Source: Zychaea mexicana (Eukaryota; Mucoromycota; Mucoromycetes; Mucorales; Lichtheimiaceae). Taken from it: a DNA stretch of 64,000 nucleotides. The notes below the pieces were generated by a model. It saw nothing but the letters and a program-made list of their open reading frames with translations, did not search any database and was not told the origin of the DNA. The DNA lies in the NCBI RefSeq assembly GCF_025766255.1, contig NW_026516709.1:1-64000 (forward strand), in the 5' to 3' direction. Positions 55,440 to 64,000 of the stretch are shown one piece after another. The position numbers and the translations under genes are program-made. Each line of letters begins with the position of its first letter. Position 1 is the first letter of the stretch.

Positions 55440-57409
55440 TGCCGAATAACACCATAGAAGTTTGGTCGAGAGAGAACATTACTATACCCGCCGATTTTAC
55501 CACTCAAGTGCACGGTAGATTTCTCAGACCCACAACGAAACCACTATATTTTGTACCAGAACAAGGAGTCCACCCTGCAGAAACAAGACATGAATACTTC
55601 TGCCTAGACGTAGAACAAGGAGCCACAACCTTCACCATCACGATCAAAAATAATCTGCCTTCACAATTGATTATTTCACCACTGAGCTTTATTGGCACCT
55701 TTCATGAAATACAAGACAATGCAGACCCCGGAATAGAAACACCAATGGTGAACCAACCGAACCAACAAAGATATTCCGACACCGACCCCGTTAACCGAAG
55801 AACAATTAAAGTTACTCAACATACCTGACATCCCTGATGACCACGATGGCAAGCTACGAAAAGCCTTTCTCGAACTCGTACACAATATCAAGACTGCTTT
55901 GCCTGGACAGACGACGATCTTGGATGTACCGACCTATTGGAACATAAAATCACTCTAAAGAAGGACGCGATACCAGTAGCCTCCAAACCCTACAGATTAG
56001 CACCTGTAGAAGCTGCTGCACTGAAAAAGGAACTCGATCGATACTGCCGCCTCGGAATAATACGACCATCCAACTCACCTGGGCCGCACCTGTCATGCTC
56101 ATCAAGAAAAAGGACAACAAGTCATACAGATTCATTGCCGACATGCGAGGGTTAATAAATCATCCATACGACCGGCGATATACGTAGACAACTTTTGGCA
56201 GGAAATATAAGCTGTAGGACAATCCCGGATTTTTTCAAGCCTTGACTTAAAGGATGGATACTTCCAAGTAAAGCTCGCCGAACAAAGCAAACCACTAACG
56301 GCTTTCTCTACAAAATTTGGAGCATATGAGTACAACCGACTACCACAAGGATACCACGCCGCACCATCTGTTTTGTAACCCTAGTACGACTAGCATTCCA
56401 AAAAGAAGAAGACATACTTTGTCGATACCTGGATGACTTGAACGTGCATTCAAAAACAACTGAGGACCATCTTGAACACCTTCGCCGAGTATTTGAATGT
56501 TACGAAATGCTGGACTAAAACTTGGAGTTAAAAAATGTTGGTTTTTCAAAACTGAATTTCATTCCTTGGACACATCATCACTGGAGAAGGAATTTGCGTA
56601 GATAAGCACGCACCAAGAAAATTCGAGAATTACCAATACTGAAAACTGTGACACAGCTGAAGTCCTTTTTAGGCTGTATGTCATAGTACCGAAACTGGAT
56701 ACCGTGGTTCAGTGCGATAGCACGAGTACTATATAACCAGACCAAGTAAGAGGCCAAGCCATAGGGAGAAGAGGAAACAAAAGCTTTTAATAAACTGAAA
56801 GAAACTCTTATTTCTCCACCCATCCTAGCACGACCAGATTTCCATAGACCTTTCATACTGAGAGTAGATGCATCAAAGGAAGCATTTGGCGCAGCATTAA
56901 TGCAAAAGGACGACCAAGGAAAAGAGAGAGTAATATCTTACCACTCACGCGTCACCACAAAAGGAGAAAAGAACTATAGCAGTTCCCGATTAGAGACGGC
57001 ATGTCTTGTCTGGAGTGCAAGACTCTTGAAACCATTCTTGTTGAACAAATTCGACGTGTATTGTGACCACAGCGCACTACGTGGAATATTAAACCAGAAA
57101 GAACCAACAGGCATAATGGCCAGGTGGATTGAGACACTGAGCGAATACGAATTCGACGTACACTACAAGAGCGCCCACCAAAACCGAAACGTTGACTTCC
57201 TCAGCAGACTACCAGGATTTGGAGAAACCACGAACAGCAAATTCGACCGTTGCCTACGATTCAAATGCGGAAATTTCGAAGACGTTGAACTGGAGAAAAA
57301 ACAAGAAGAAAAGACGACGACTGACGAATCAATACAGCAAGACGAGAATACACCAAAAATAACCGAAGTCACCAACACAGGACATTCCAAACGCCGCGAA
57401 CAAATCTAA
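55439..57409 (+). pseudogene. Element E reverse transcriptase and RNase H, frameshifted
   Basis: RT motifs appear in several frames: RLAPVEAAALKKELDRYCRLG (55995 onward), SSLDLKDGYFQVKL (about 56235), RLPQGYHAAP (about 56335), CRYLDDLNVHSK (YLDD, about 56420) and FLGHIITGEGI-like (about 56565). At least five frame changes and many stops, among them a TAA near 56210 where Gln is expected. RNase H is cleaner (56820-57190): LRVDASKEAFGAALMQ, then CDHSALRGI and HYKSAHQNRNVDFLSRLP. The polymerase is dead while gag, protease and integrase frames are open, an uneven decay. Confidence 0.8.
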
Positions 57410-57657
57410 AGATTCCAGACCACAACAACTGCATAACACTTGAAACACTGAACACAATCAATCAATGTACCACAAAGCCAACCGGACGCCGATCACAAAC
57501 TGATTATTAAACACATCACGAAACAACACTGATAGCAACATACCAACGTCGATCACAACACTATTACACCATCACCCCGCACAAAGCTTATTTTGAAACA
57601 TTCTCAAATTACTCGACGACATACAATTACATCTACTGTGTCACAACCAAAATCACA

Positions 57658-59169
57658 ATGGATAACAACATATACAACGGACTCAAGTATTATCTTGAAA
57701 CACTCGAATACCCACCAACTAGTAGCAAGGAACTACGGAGAACAATTCGCACTCAAAACGAACACTATATCGTTATAAATGGAAAACTCTACCGCAAAGG
57801 ATCCACGCCAAAAATGATCCTACAGAGGAGCGAGATCAAAGATGCAATCTGGATGGTACACAAACATCCTCTTGGGGGACATTTTGCATTCCAAAATACA
57901 CTATTCAAGCTAAAAACAAAATACTACTGGCGAGGAATGGCGCAAGACATAAAACAATTCATCGCACAATGCGACCGGTGTCACCAACACAAGAAACCCA
58001 GCAACCAAGAAACACTATACCCAATTCCTGTTTCGAACATTCCGTTTGAGAACGTGCATATCGATATCAAACATCTACCAACAGCCCAGAGCCTACATCG
58101 CTATATCATTGTAGCTATTTGTTCTTTCAGCAAATATGTCGAAGCACGTGCCTTACAAGTGGCAAATGCAGCAGAAGTTTCTCTGTTTGTTTACGAATGT
58201 GTCATTACTATACATGGCTGCCCACGTGTTTTGTGCTCAGACAATGGCTTACCTATCCAAAACAACCTTGTCAATGCCGTCTGCAAGCAATACGGCATCG
58301 AACATCGACTCACATCACCATATCATCCACAAGCGAACGGACTAGTCGAACGATTTAATCGAACGGTCGGAGTCATGTTGAAAAGACTCAATAAAGAAGA
58401 AAAGAAGAACTGGCCAATGTACCTACCTGCACTACTATTCGCATACCGCAGCATTCGACAAGAAACGACGAAGAGATCTCCATTTTACTTGATCTACGAA
58501 CGAGAACCACATACACCTTTTGACCGACATGTGCAACCACAAACAAACATTGCAGATCTCCTGGAAGAGCATGATGAGCGCGACGAAGATACGATCATAC
58601 TCGACTTATTTGAGGAACATATCACAAGACTCAATACAATAAGAGAAGAAGCGATTGATACAATCAAAAGTGCACAAGCGGCACAGAAACGGAGAATCGA
58701 AAAGAAATTACTGCAGCAAGGCAAGGAACTGAAACGCCCTTTCCAAATTGGAGATACTGTTCAAGTATACCAAAATTACTTGGAAGGAAATTGGGCAGGA
58801 CGCCTAGAAGATCTATGGGAAGGACCATTCTTGATTCACAAGGTCAACAAACGCGGTACCTATCGATTAAAAACGATGCAAGGAAGATTCTTACCGAACC
58901 CCTACCATGGAAACCGATTGCGCCCTTATACTTTACCTGATACCGAGTACCGAGCCCCAATATCTCAGGCATCGCTGCACCTCATTACCGACGAGATCGA
59001 AGCAGTACCACCACAAGAAGATGTATCAGAATCAGTCCAAAACGAAACAACACAGACGATGCCGCAGCAAGGAAAATCGAGAAGGACTAAAAATGTAGGA
59101 AATCGGAGAAAAACAAAGAAAAAGAAGAAAAGAGATAGTAGCTATCGACCTACTAGAGGACGTTCATAA
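57658..59169 (+). CDS. Element E integrase (503 aa)
   Basis: Zinc-binding H..H (VHKHPLGGHF) and CDRCHQH (about 57855-57985); core with Asp in HIDIKHLP (about 58055), second Asp in LCSDNGLPIQ (about 58230) and Glu in NGLVERFNRT (about 58335). The C-terminal part has a coiled-coil-like stretch (58560-58700), a GPF-type segment (LWEGPFLIHKVNKRGTYRLK, about 58810-58870) and a Lys/Arg-rich tail (RRKTKKKKKRDS) that may act as nuclear localisation or chromatin-targeting signal. No chromodomain seen. Complete open frame. Confidence 0.85.
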   Translation: MDNNIYNGLKYYLETLEYPPTSSKELRRTIRTQNEHYIVINGKLYRKGSTPKMILQRSEIKDAIWMVHKHPLGGHFAFQNTLFKLKTKYYWRGMAQDIKQFIAQCDRCHQHKKPSNQETLYPIPVSNIPFENVHIDIKHLPTAQSLHRYIIVAICSFSKYVEARALQVANAAEVSLFVYECVITIHGCPRVLCSDNGLPIQNNLVNAVCKQYGIEHRLTSPYHPQANGLVERFNRTVGVMLKRLNKEEKKNWPMYLPALLFAYRSIRQETTKRSPFYLIYEREPHTPFDRHVQPQTNIADLLEEHDERDEDTIILDLFEEHITRLNTIREEAIDTIKSAQAAQKRRIEKKLLQQGKELKRPFQIGDTVQVYQNYLEGNWAGRLEDLWEGPFLIHKVNKRGTYRLKTMQGRFLPNPYHGNRLRPYTLPDTEYRAPISQASLHLITDEIEAVPPQEDVSESVQNETTQTMPQQGKSRRTKNVGNRRKTKKKKKRDSSYRPTRGRS

Positions 59170-59336
59170 AACAATAACTCTGAAATATAAACGTGCATGC
59201 ATAAAAAAAGAATTTATACACTTGAAAAAGAACATATTATAAAATAGAGAAAAGACTGTGAAAGAAAAAAAAACATATAAAAGAGAAGACAAAGAAAAGG
59301 AAAAGGAGAGAAAATAACCACTATCATATTGCAAAT

Positions 59337-59912
59337 ATGAACAACAACAACAACAACAACATTAATCAAAACAACACCAGAATCAACATTGCTGCCCCGT
59401 GGACACATGAAACCACAACAGAACATCACAACCTGGACGGATGGGGATCATCACCCACGCATATTTTAAATATGAATGAAGGCGGATGGGGCCCAAACCC
59501 AAGCCCAAGTAGCCACGGAACTGACCCCATGGACATTGACGAGCAATCGACTGCGTCGACATTACCAACACCAACACCACAACCAATGGAAAGCGCGTTC
59601 GAAAGGATATCGACCCTCGTACAAGAGAGCCCGCACATACATACTGAACTTACAAGCTACTTTGCGGAAGCCACTACGCTCTTGACCATGAGGGAGTATG
59701 TCAACGAAAGATTAATGCTACTGGCGGGCCATACAAATAGGCTTGTAGCGAGGTGCCGCGTCCGGCCTCAGTCATATTTTACAGAGGATCAAGTAAGATC
59801 TATCGTCCTGAATATTATCCTACAAAATACATTCACGTGGATACCCACAAATACATACTGCCGAGATTGTTGCCACCTCATGTTTGGCAATCGCCAAGAA
59901 GGGTCTGAATAG
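59337..59912 (+). CDS. Extra ORF of element E with two GWG motifs (191 aa)
   Basis: Lies between integrase and the 3' LTR, where some gypsy elements carry env. It has no signal peptide, membrane segment or glycosylation-rich ectodomain, so it is not envelope-like. The N-terminus is an Asn run (MNNNNNNN), followed by a disordered Pro/Ser/Thr/Gly-rich half with LDGWGSS and EGGWGPNP, then a predicted helical half (FERISTLVQ...LTSYFAEATTLLTMREYVNE) and a C-terminal CRDCCHLMF cluster. GW/WG repeats in disordered regions are known Argonaute-binding hooks in other proteins; whether that applies here is speculative. Unknown function. Confidence 0.6.
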   Translation: MNNNNNNNINQNNTRINIAAPWTHETTTEHHNLDGWGSSPTHILNMNEGGWGPNPSPSSHGTDPMDIDEQSTASTLPTPTPQPMESAFERISTLVQESPHIHTELTSYFAEATTLLTMREYVNERLMLLAGHTNRLVARCRVRPQSYFTEDQVRSIVLNIILQNTFTWIPTNTYCRDCCHLMFGNRQEGSE

Positions 59913-60203
59913 ACGACTCCGGAATAGTAACCTTGCTGTAACCCAAAAAAAACAAAAAAAAAAAACAAAAACAAAAATGTAGAAAAAAAATAATAATCAT
60001 ATAACACAAAAAACTCCCACAAAACATTCTTATTACATATCACATATCTATCTATCAACTGTACCACACTCATACACACATATACATCTTATACACAAAT
60101 AAATATTCAAATTGGTTACAGCATTAAAAGGGAAAACTAGTCATACACATATACAAACACACAACAACTATTCCAATGACACCAAGAGACAGTTCAAGTA
60201 AAA

Positions 60204-60515
60204 GGATGGAGCGCCGAAACACACAGAGTGACTCTACGATCCGTAACTGAATCCACAACAATACAAGGGAGCGCCAACACATACGCAAAGCGACTCTACG
60301 ATCCATACACAAATTATCAATGCAATCGAACGGATGGAGCACCGAAACACACAGAGCGACTTTACGATCCACACAATCAACACAACAAACCAAAAGGATG
60401 GAGCACCAACACATACACAGTGTGACTTTACGATCCAAGGAACATCACAAAAGAATTACAACAAAAATACGAACGGATGGAGCGCCGACGCACATACAGA
60501 GCGACTTTACGATCC
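60204..60515 (+). repeat. Five GGATGGAGC...ACGATCC blocks in the 3' region of E
   Basis: About 39-41-bp blocks at 60204-60242, 60267-60304 (start degenerate), 60332-60370, 60396-60436 and 60475-60515, each beginning GGATGGAGC(A/G)CC and ending CGA(or T)CT(C/T)TACGATCC, with unrelated A-rich spacers of 24-38 bp. GGAT and ATCC at block ends can pair. The same array recurs in 61428-61715. Confidence 0.8.
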
Positions 60516-60561
60516 ATTATACAACAATTTAAACGATGTGGGACCATCTTTTTCTGGGCCC

Positions 60562-60570
60562 GAGGAGGTG
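60562..60570 (+). promoter_or_regulatory. Polypurine tract of element E
   Basis: GAGGAGGTG directly before LTR2; also present before LTR3 (61755-61763). Confidence 0.5.
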
Positions 60571-61427
60571 TGTTACCCCGAGAACCACCCATAACAGATA
60601 AACCAAACATACAAAAGAAACACACACCAAGCGGCAATCAGAATACAATACGTAACTACCGCAGCAACCGCAGCAACTCTACAACTCTCTTGCACCCCCA
60701 AATTATCAAAAGGAACAACTATAAATAGAACGAACCCTTTACCTTGTAAAGATTCGATGAACAGCTTGTTGAATAAGAGCATTACCGCAGCATCCGCAGT
60801 AACAACAACTACCGCAGCATCCGCAGTAACAACAACTACTGCAGCATCCACAGTAACAGCAAGTTACCGCAGCATTGGCGTTGCGCAGCAACCGCAGCAA
60901 CCGCAGCATGAATTATCTTAGACATTATTAAATAACCAGAAAGATATAAATACCCTATCATTTTTATTTGAATAAAGACATTGAATTTCTACCTCCCACT
61001 TTTGACTTAACTTTTCAAGTGTTGTTTTCAATCACTCAAGACCTAAACACGGCTTGTTTTATCTTACATATTGTTTATTGCTCATAACTGAAGCTAAATA
61101 AACTCTTCTATTAAGACCAGACGTAACATTCCTGCTCTTATTTCTCATTTACTTGGACAGACGTAACATTCCTGATCCTTATTCCTCATTCATTTTGGAC
61201 AGACGTAACATCCCTGATCCTCATTTCTACTTACTGAGCTTAATCAAGACAACAGCTCCCTACTATTTACAACCTTGGATATAACCCATACACATTTTTA
61301 CCTTACTTTACACTCATATCACTTCACAACCCGTCTGTAATAAACGATATTATTACTGGTGCTCACTACAAAACATACACTTAAACCGTTACGCAACTAC
61401 CTAGAATACCCCAAATTCACCGTAACA
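60571..61427 (+). repeat. LTR2 of element E (857 bp, internal)
   Basis: Same ends as LTR1; 27 bp longer because of one extra CAGCATCCGCAGTAACAACA-type unit (about 60785-60840). It is the original 3' LTR of the coding copy and the 5' LTR of the short tandem copy. Confidence 0.9.
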
Positions 61428-61763
61428 CTACGATCCGTAACCGAATCCACAACAATACAAGGGAGCGCCAACACATACGCAAAGCGACTCTACGATCCAT
61501 ACACAAATTATCAATGCAATCGAACAGATGGAGCACCGAAACACACAGAGCGACTTTACGATCCACACAATCAACACAACAAACCAAAAGGATGGAGCAC
61601 CAATACATACACAGCGTGACTTTACGATCCAAGGAACATCACAAAGAATTACAACAAAAATACGAACGGCTGGAGCACCGACGCACATACAGAGCGACCT
61701 TACGATCCATTATACAACAATTTAAACGATGTGGGACCATCTTTTTCCGGGCCCGAGGAGGTG
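61428..61763 (+). repeat. Second copy of the E 3' region
   Basis: Begins CTACGATCCG immediately after LTR2, which corresponds to 60234 in the first copy, and runs to GAGGAGGTG before LTR3. Nearly identical to 60234-60570. All coding sequence is missing, so LTR2-this region-LTR3 forms a mini-element. Confidence 0.85.
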
Positions 61764-62593
61764 TTTTACCCCGAGAACCACCCATAACAAATAAACCAAA
61801 CATACAAAAGAACCACACACCAAGCGGCAATCAGAACACAATACATAACTACCGCAGCAACCGCAGCAACTCTACAACTCTTTTGCACCCCCAAATTATC
61901 AAAAGGAACAACTATAAATAGAACGAACCCTTTACCCTGTAAAGATTCGATGAACAGCTTGTTGAATAAGAGCATTACCGCAGCATCCGCAGTAACAACA
62001 ACTACTGCAGCATCCGCAGTAACAGCAAGCTACCGCAGTATTGGCGTTGCGCAGCAACCGCAGCAACTGCAGCATGAATTATCGTAGACATTATTTAATA
62101 ACCAGAAAGATATAAATACCCCATCATTTTTATTTGAATAAAGACATTGAATTTCTATCTCCCACTTTTGACTTAACTTTTCAAGTGTTGTTTTCAATCA
62201 CTCAAGACATAAACACGGCTTGTTTTAACTTACATATTGTTTATTGCTCATGACTGAAGCTAAATAAACTCTTCTATTAAGACCAGACATAACATTCCTG
62301 CTCTTATTTCTCACTTACTTGGACAGACGTAGCATTCCTGATCCTTATTTCTCACTCATTTTGGACAGACGTAACATCCCTGATCCTTATTTCTACTCAC
62401 TGAGCTTAATCAAGACATCAGCTCACTACTATTTACAACCTTGGATATAACCCATGCACATTTTTACCTTACTTTACACTCATATCACTTCACAACCTGT
62501 CTGTAATAAACGATATTATTACTGGTGCTCACTACTAAACATACACATAAACCGTTACGCAACTACCTGGAATACCCCTAATTCACTGTAACA
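61764..62593 (+). repeat. LTR3 of element E (830 bp)
   Basis: Begins TTTTACCCCG (TG changed to TT) and ends GTAACA before the ATGG duplication. Closer in length to LTR1 than to LTR2. Confidence 0.9.
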
Positions 62594-62705
62594 ATGGCAC
62601 AGACGGCACAGGTTTCTTTTGGAGCTTGATCAGCAATATCGGCACCAACAACAACAAAATTTCCCAGAGTATGACAGCGATGCAGCTATTTCTGTTCGAT
62701 TTTAA

Positions 62706-62860
62706 AATTTACATTTATCCAATCCGCGTCATTTTAGTTTTCAATAAATCTGCACATAATATCTGTGATGCCAAAACTTGTTTAATTTTTTTTTTTTGCA
62801 TGGAATAATGTGCTTACTATAATCGTAAACTTTGTGACGTAAAACCGTGGTATCAAGCTG
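62706..62860. other. Spacer between the HTH gene and mariner D
   Basis: AATAAA (about 62743) follows the HTH gene stop by about 40 bp and may end its transcript. T-run near 62788. Confidence 0.45.
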
Positions 62861-62862
62861 TA

Positions 62863-64000
62863 CAGTAGAGCACGGACACTCTATCAATATGTAAATCTCA
62901 ATGATAGATGCGCTATATGAGCATAATATTCATGATGTATACGTAAACACGTTTCCAGAACATATATAAACGCAGTAGATTTTATTGATTTACTAAGACA
63001 ATTTATCAACAGCATCCCATTTCATTAAACATGATCTCTACCACTTTCTACTACTACTATGAAGTCAGCAAAAACACCTATCTGCGCGAAACCAGTACTA
63101 CTACCTCGACCTCTGGTGACGATGCACAAAATATTACTAATGATATTGACCGCACCAATGGCAATAGCCAAAACACCATGGCTGTTGACGACATCTCACA
63201 CAGCGATAATAGCGGCGACTACGATTTAACGTTCGAACCTATTGCACCAGCTGACCACGTGTGGACGTTGATTAAGTATACTCCTCATCAGGTAGCAAAG
63301 ATGATCGGTTTGGTGGAGTATAAGAAGCTATCCATGCAAAAAGCAGCTGAATTGACCAACATCAGTAATTCGCGCGCCCATCAGTTGTACAAGCAACACA
63401 AAGAAGACAGCAGTGTGACTCCAGGTTATAAGGCCAAGAAACAGATTATGAGACCGCGCAAGATCGACCTCACCAACGAACAAAGGCAAATCGTGGATCT
63501 CTACATCAAAAGTGTAGCTGACCAAAATACGAACGTCGTAAAGTTCAAGGATGCATAGGATGATCTGTGCCAGCAACTAGAAGGTGAGCTATTTATTATA
63601 AGATGCAACATGACTTGAATACTCGTTTTATCATACTAATACTACAAATTTAAAAGGTTTAAAAATTAGTCAAAAAACTGTCAAGGAGCGAATCCAGCAA
63701 ACAGTTGCATTCACGCTTGTACTACCACCAGTCCCTCCCTACACTGCCACCAGCGATATTCTGGAAAGTCGTAGCAAGTTTGCTAGTGAGCTGATGTCCT
63801 GTAGTTAAGACTACATCGAAGGCTGCATGTTCATCAGCGAAGGAGCGGTTGTCATGTCGGAAAACCTTGGTCGTTGAAGCATGCACAACAAGGTCTGAGG
63901 CCAAATCCTACAATTTGAACATCTTCTTGTGCCTCACTGCAGGGGGTGTTCTGGCCGTTTCCCAAGAGGCGATGGTGGCTGAAGCTCAAAGGTAGCAGCG
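62863..64000 (+). mobile_element. Mariner D, left part (cut by the window edge)
   Basis: The left end is placed at CAGTAGAGCACGGACACTCT after TA (62861-62862). A TATATAAAC box lies near 62963 and the transposase starts at 63031. The right end is outside the window, so length and TIRs cannot be checked. Confidence 0.45.
63031..64000 (+). pseudogene. Tc1/mariner transposase D, decayed and incomplete
   Basis: From ATG 63031: a Thr/Ser/Asp-rich leader, then VWTLIKYTPHQVAKMIGLVE and MQKAAELTNISNSRAHQLYKQ (the HTH), parallel to transposase C. TAG at 63556-63558, a 77-bp intron (GTGAGC donor at about 63582), then KISQKTVKERIQQTVAF. The catalytic start CMFISEGAVV (about 63820) should carry the first Asp (FIDE in A, B and C) but has Ser, and TAA and TGA codons follow. 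So it is dead before the window ends. Confidence 0.75.

Larger units (their letters stand above)
51353..62593 (+). mobile_element. Ty3/gypsy retrotransposon E with three LTRs
   Basis: Flanked by ATGG (51349-51352 and 62594-62597). Order: LTR1 (51353-52182), gag, protease ORF, decayed RT-RNase H, integrase, an extra ORF, a repeat-rich 3' region, LTR2 (60571-61427), a second copy of that 3' region (61428-61763) and LTR3 (61764-62593). LTRs start TGTTACCCCGAG and end GTAACA. One target duplication for the whole array shows that the tandem structure either integrated as a unit or arose in place by unequal exchange. Confidence 0.9.
50986..62705 (+). pseudogene. Two-exon HTH gene split by gypsy element E (129 aa before insertion)
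   Basis: Exon 1 is 50986-51019, the intron 51020-51104 (GTATGA donor, CCTAG acceptor), and exon 2 starts at 51105. It is cut after Trp at 51352 by element E; beyond the ATGG duplication (62594-62597) the same frame continues CAC AGA CGG ... to TAA 62703-62705. The product has a charged N-terminus, a basic patch (PHRRRRVISLQERG) and an HTH (MIHFYQAGHTMKSIGEYIKL, then PTATVHW), then a Gln-rich tail. This is the same type of stand-alone HTH protein as the small genes in element B and resembles the first HTH of Tc1 transposases. Without E the gene has no visible lesion. Confidence 0.7.

Noticed and set aside
59337..59912. Envelope gene of element E
   Set aside because: No signal peptide, no transmembrane segment, no Cys-rich ectodomain pattern; position alone is not enough.
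60228..61921. Overlapping short ORFs in the E 3' region
   Set aside because: Produced by the tandem GGATGGAGC blocks and LTR repeats in all frames.
1..64000. tRNA, rRNA, riboswitch or centromere/telomere features
   Set aside because: No cloverleaf, conserved rRNA core or telomeric repeat was recognised by eye; a covariance-model scan would be needed to exclude small RNA genes.

Overview
The window looks like a repeat-rich stretch of a fungal nuclear genome, most likely an early-diverging filamentous fungus (Mucoromycota). This is inferred from short spliceosomal introns (about 45-110 bp, GTAAGT/GTATG donors, TAG acceptors), AT-rich spacers, TATA boxes 45-90 bp upstream of ATGs, AATAAA signals, and the mix of mobile elements: Helitrons, Ty3/gypsy, DD34E Tc1/mariner, MULE-OTU, hAT and a Crypton-like fragment. 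No housekeeping gene, tRNA or rRNA was recognised. No database could be searched, so family names rest on motifs read by eye.
Layout. 0-3 kb: one intact four-exon gene of unknown function (116-1164), converging on a decayed KDZ/Plavaka-like gene. 3.9-7.4 kb: a dead Ty3/gypsy pol (G1) carrying an AT-rich repeat insertion. 8.1-14.1 kb: Helitron H1 (minus strand) with one nonsense codon in a Rep-helicase gene of about 1660 codons, a canonical hairpin + CTGGT 3' end and a small CCHC zinc-knuckle gene. 14.1-34.1 kb: a nest of DNA transposons. Element A (195-bp terminal inverted repeats, TA target duplication, DD34E transposase) contains element A2 (135-bp TIRs, only an unknown multi-exon gene). A2 contains element B (18927-25151, 226-bp TIRs, intact DD34E transposase and four additional small genes). 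A gypsy element D (466/467-bp LTRs, CTAG duplication) sits in A's right TIR. All three DNA elements carry short motifs reiterated about every 20-23 bp in their TIRs.
34.3-40.1 kb: Helitron H2, with two nonsense codons and a damaged Walker A. 40.1-45.2 kb: decayed MULE transposase, OTU protease, an AT-rich block with an unusual Cys-rich ORF, a deleted hAT and a third Helitron remnant (H3) with a second copy of the AT-rich repeat. 46.8-48.2 kb: dead mariner C. 49.7-50.05 kb: an 11 x 31-bp minisatellite. 50.99-62.7 kb: a two-exon helix-turn-helix gene split by gypsy element E (51353-62593, ATGG duplication), which has three LTRs, a separate gag, protease and integrase, a decayed RT and an extra ORF with GWG motifs. 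62.9 kb to the end: mariner D, decayed and cut by the window edge.
How it fits together: the region grew by successive insertion. Reading frames can be followed across several insertion points (A2 gene across B, HTH gene across E, Helitron H3 across the AT-rich repeat), which fixes the order of events. The main novelty candidate is element B, a 6.2-kb Tc1/mariner-type element with iteron TIRs, stand-alone HTH proteins and a palindromic divergent control region, together with the recurrence of the same end architecture in A and A2.
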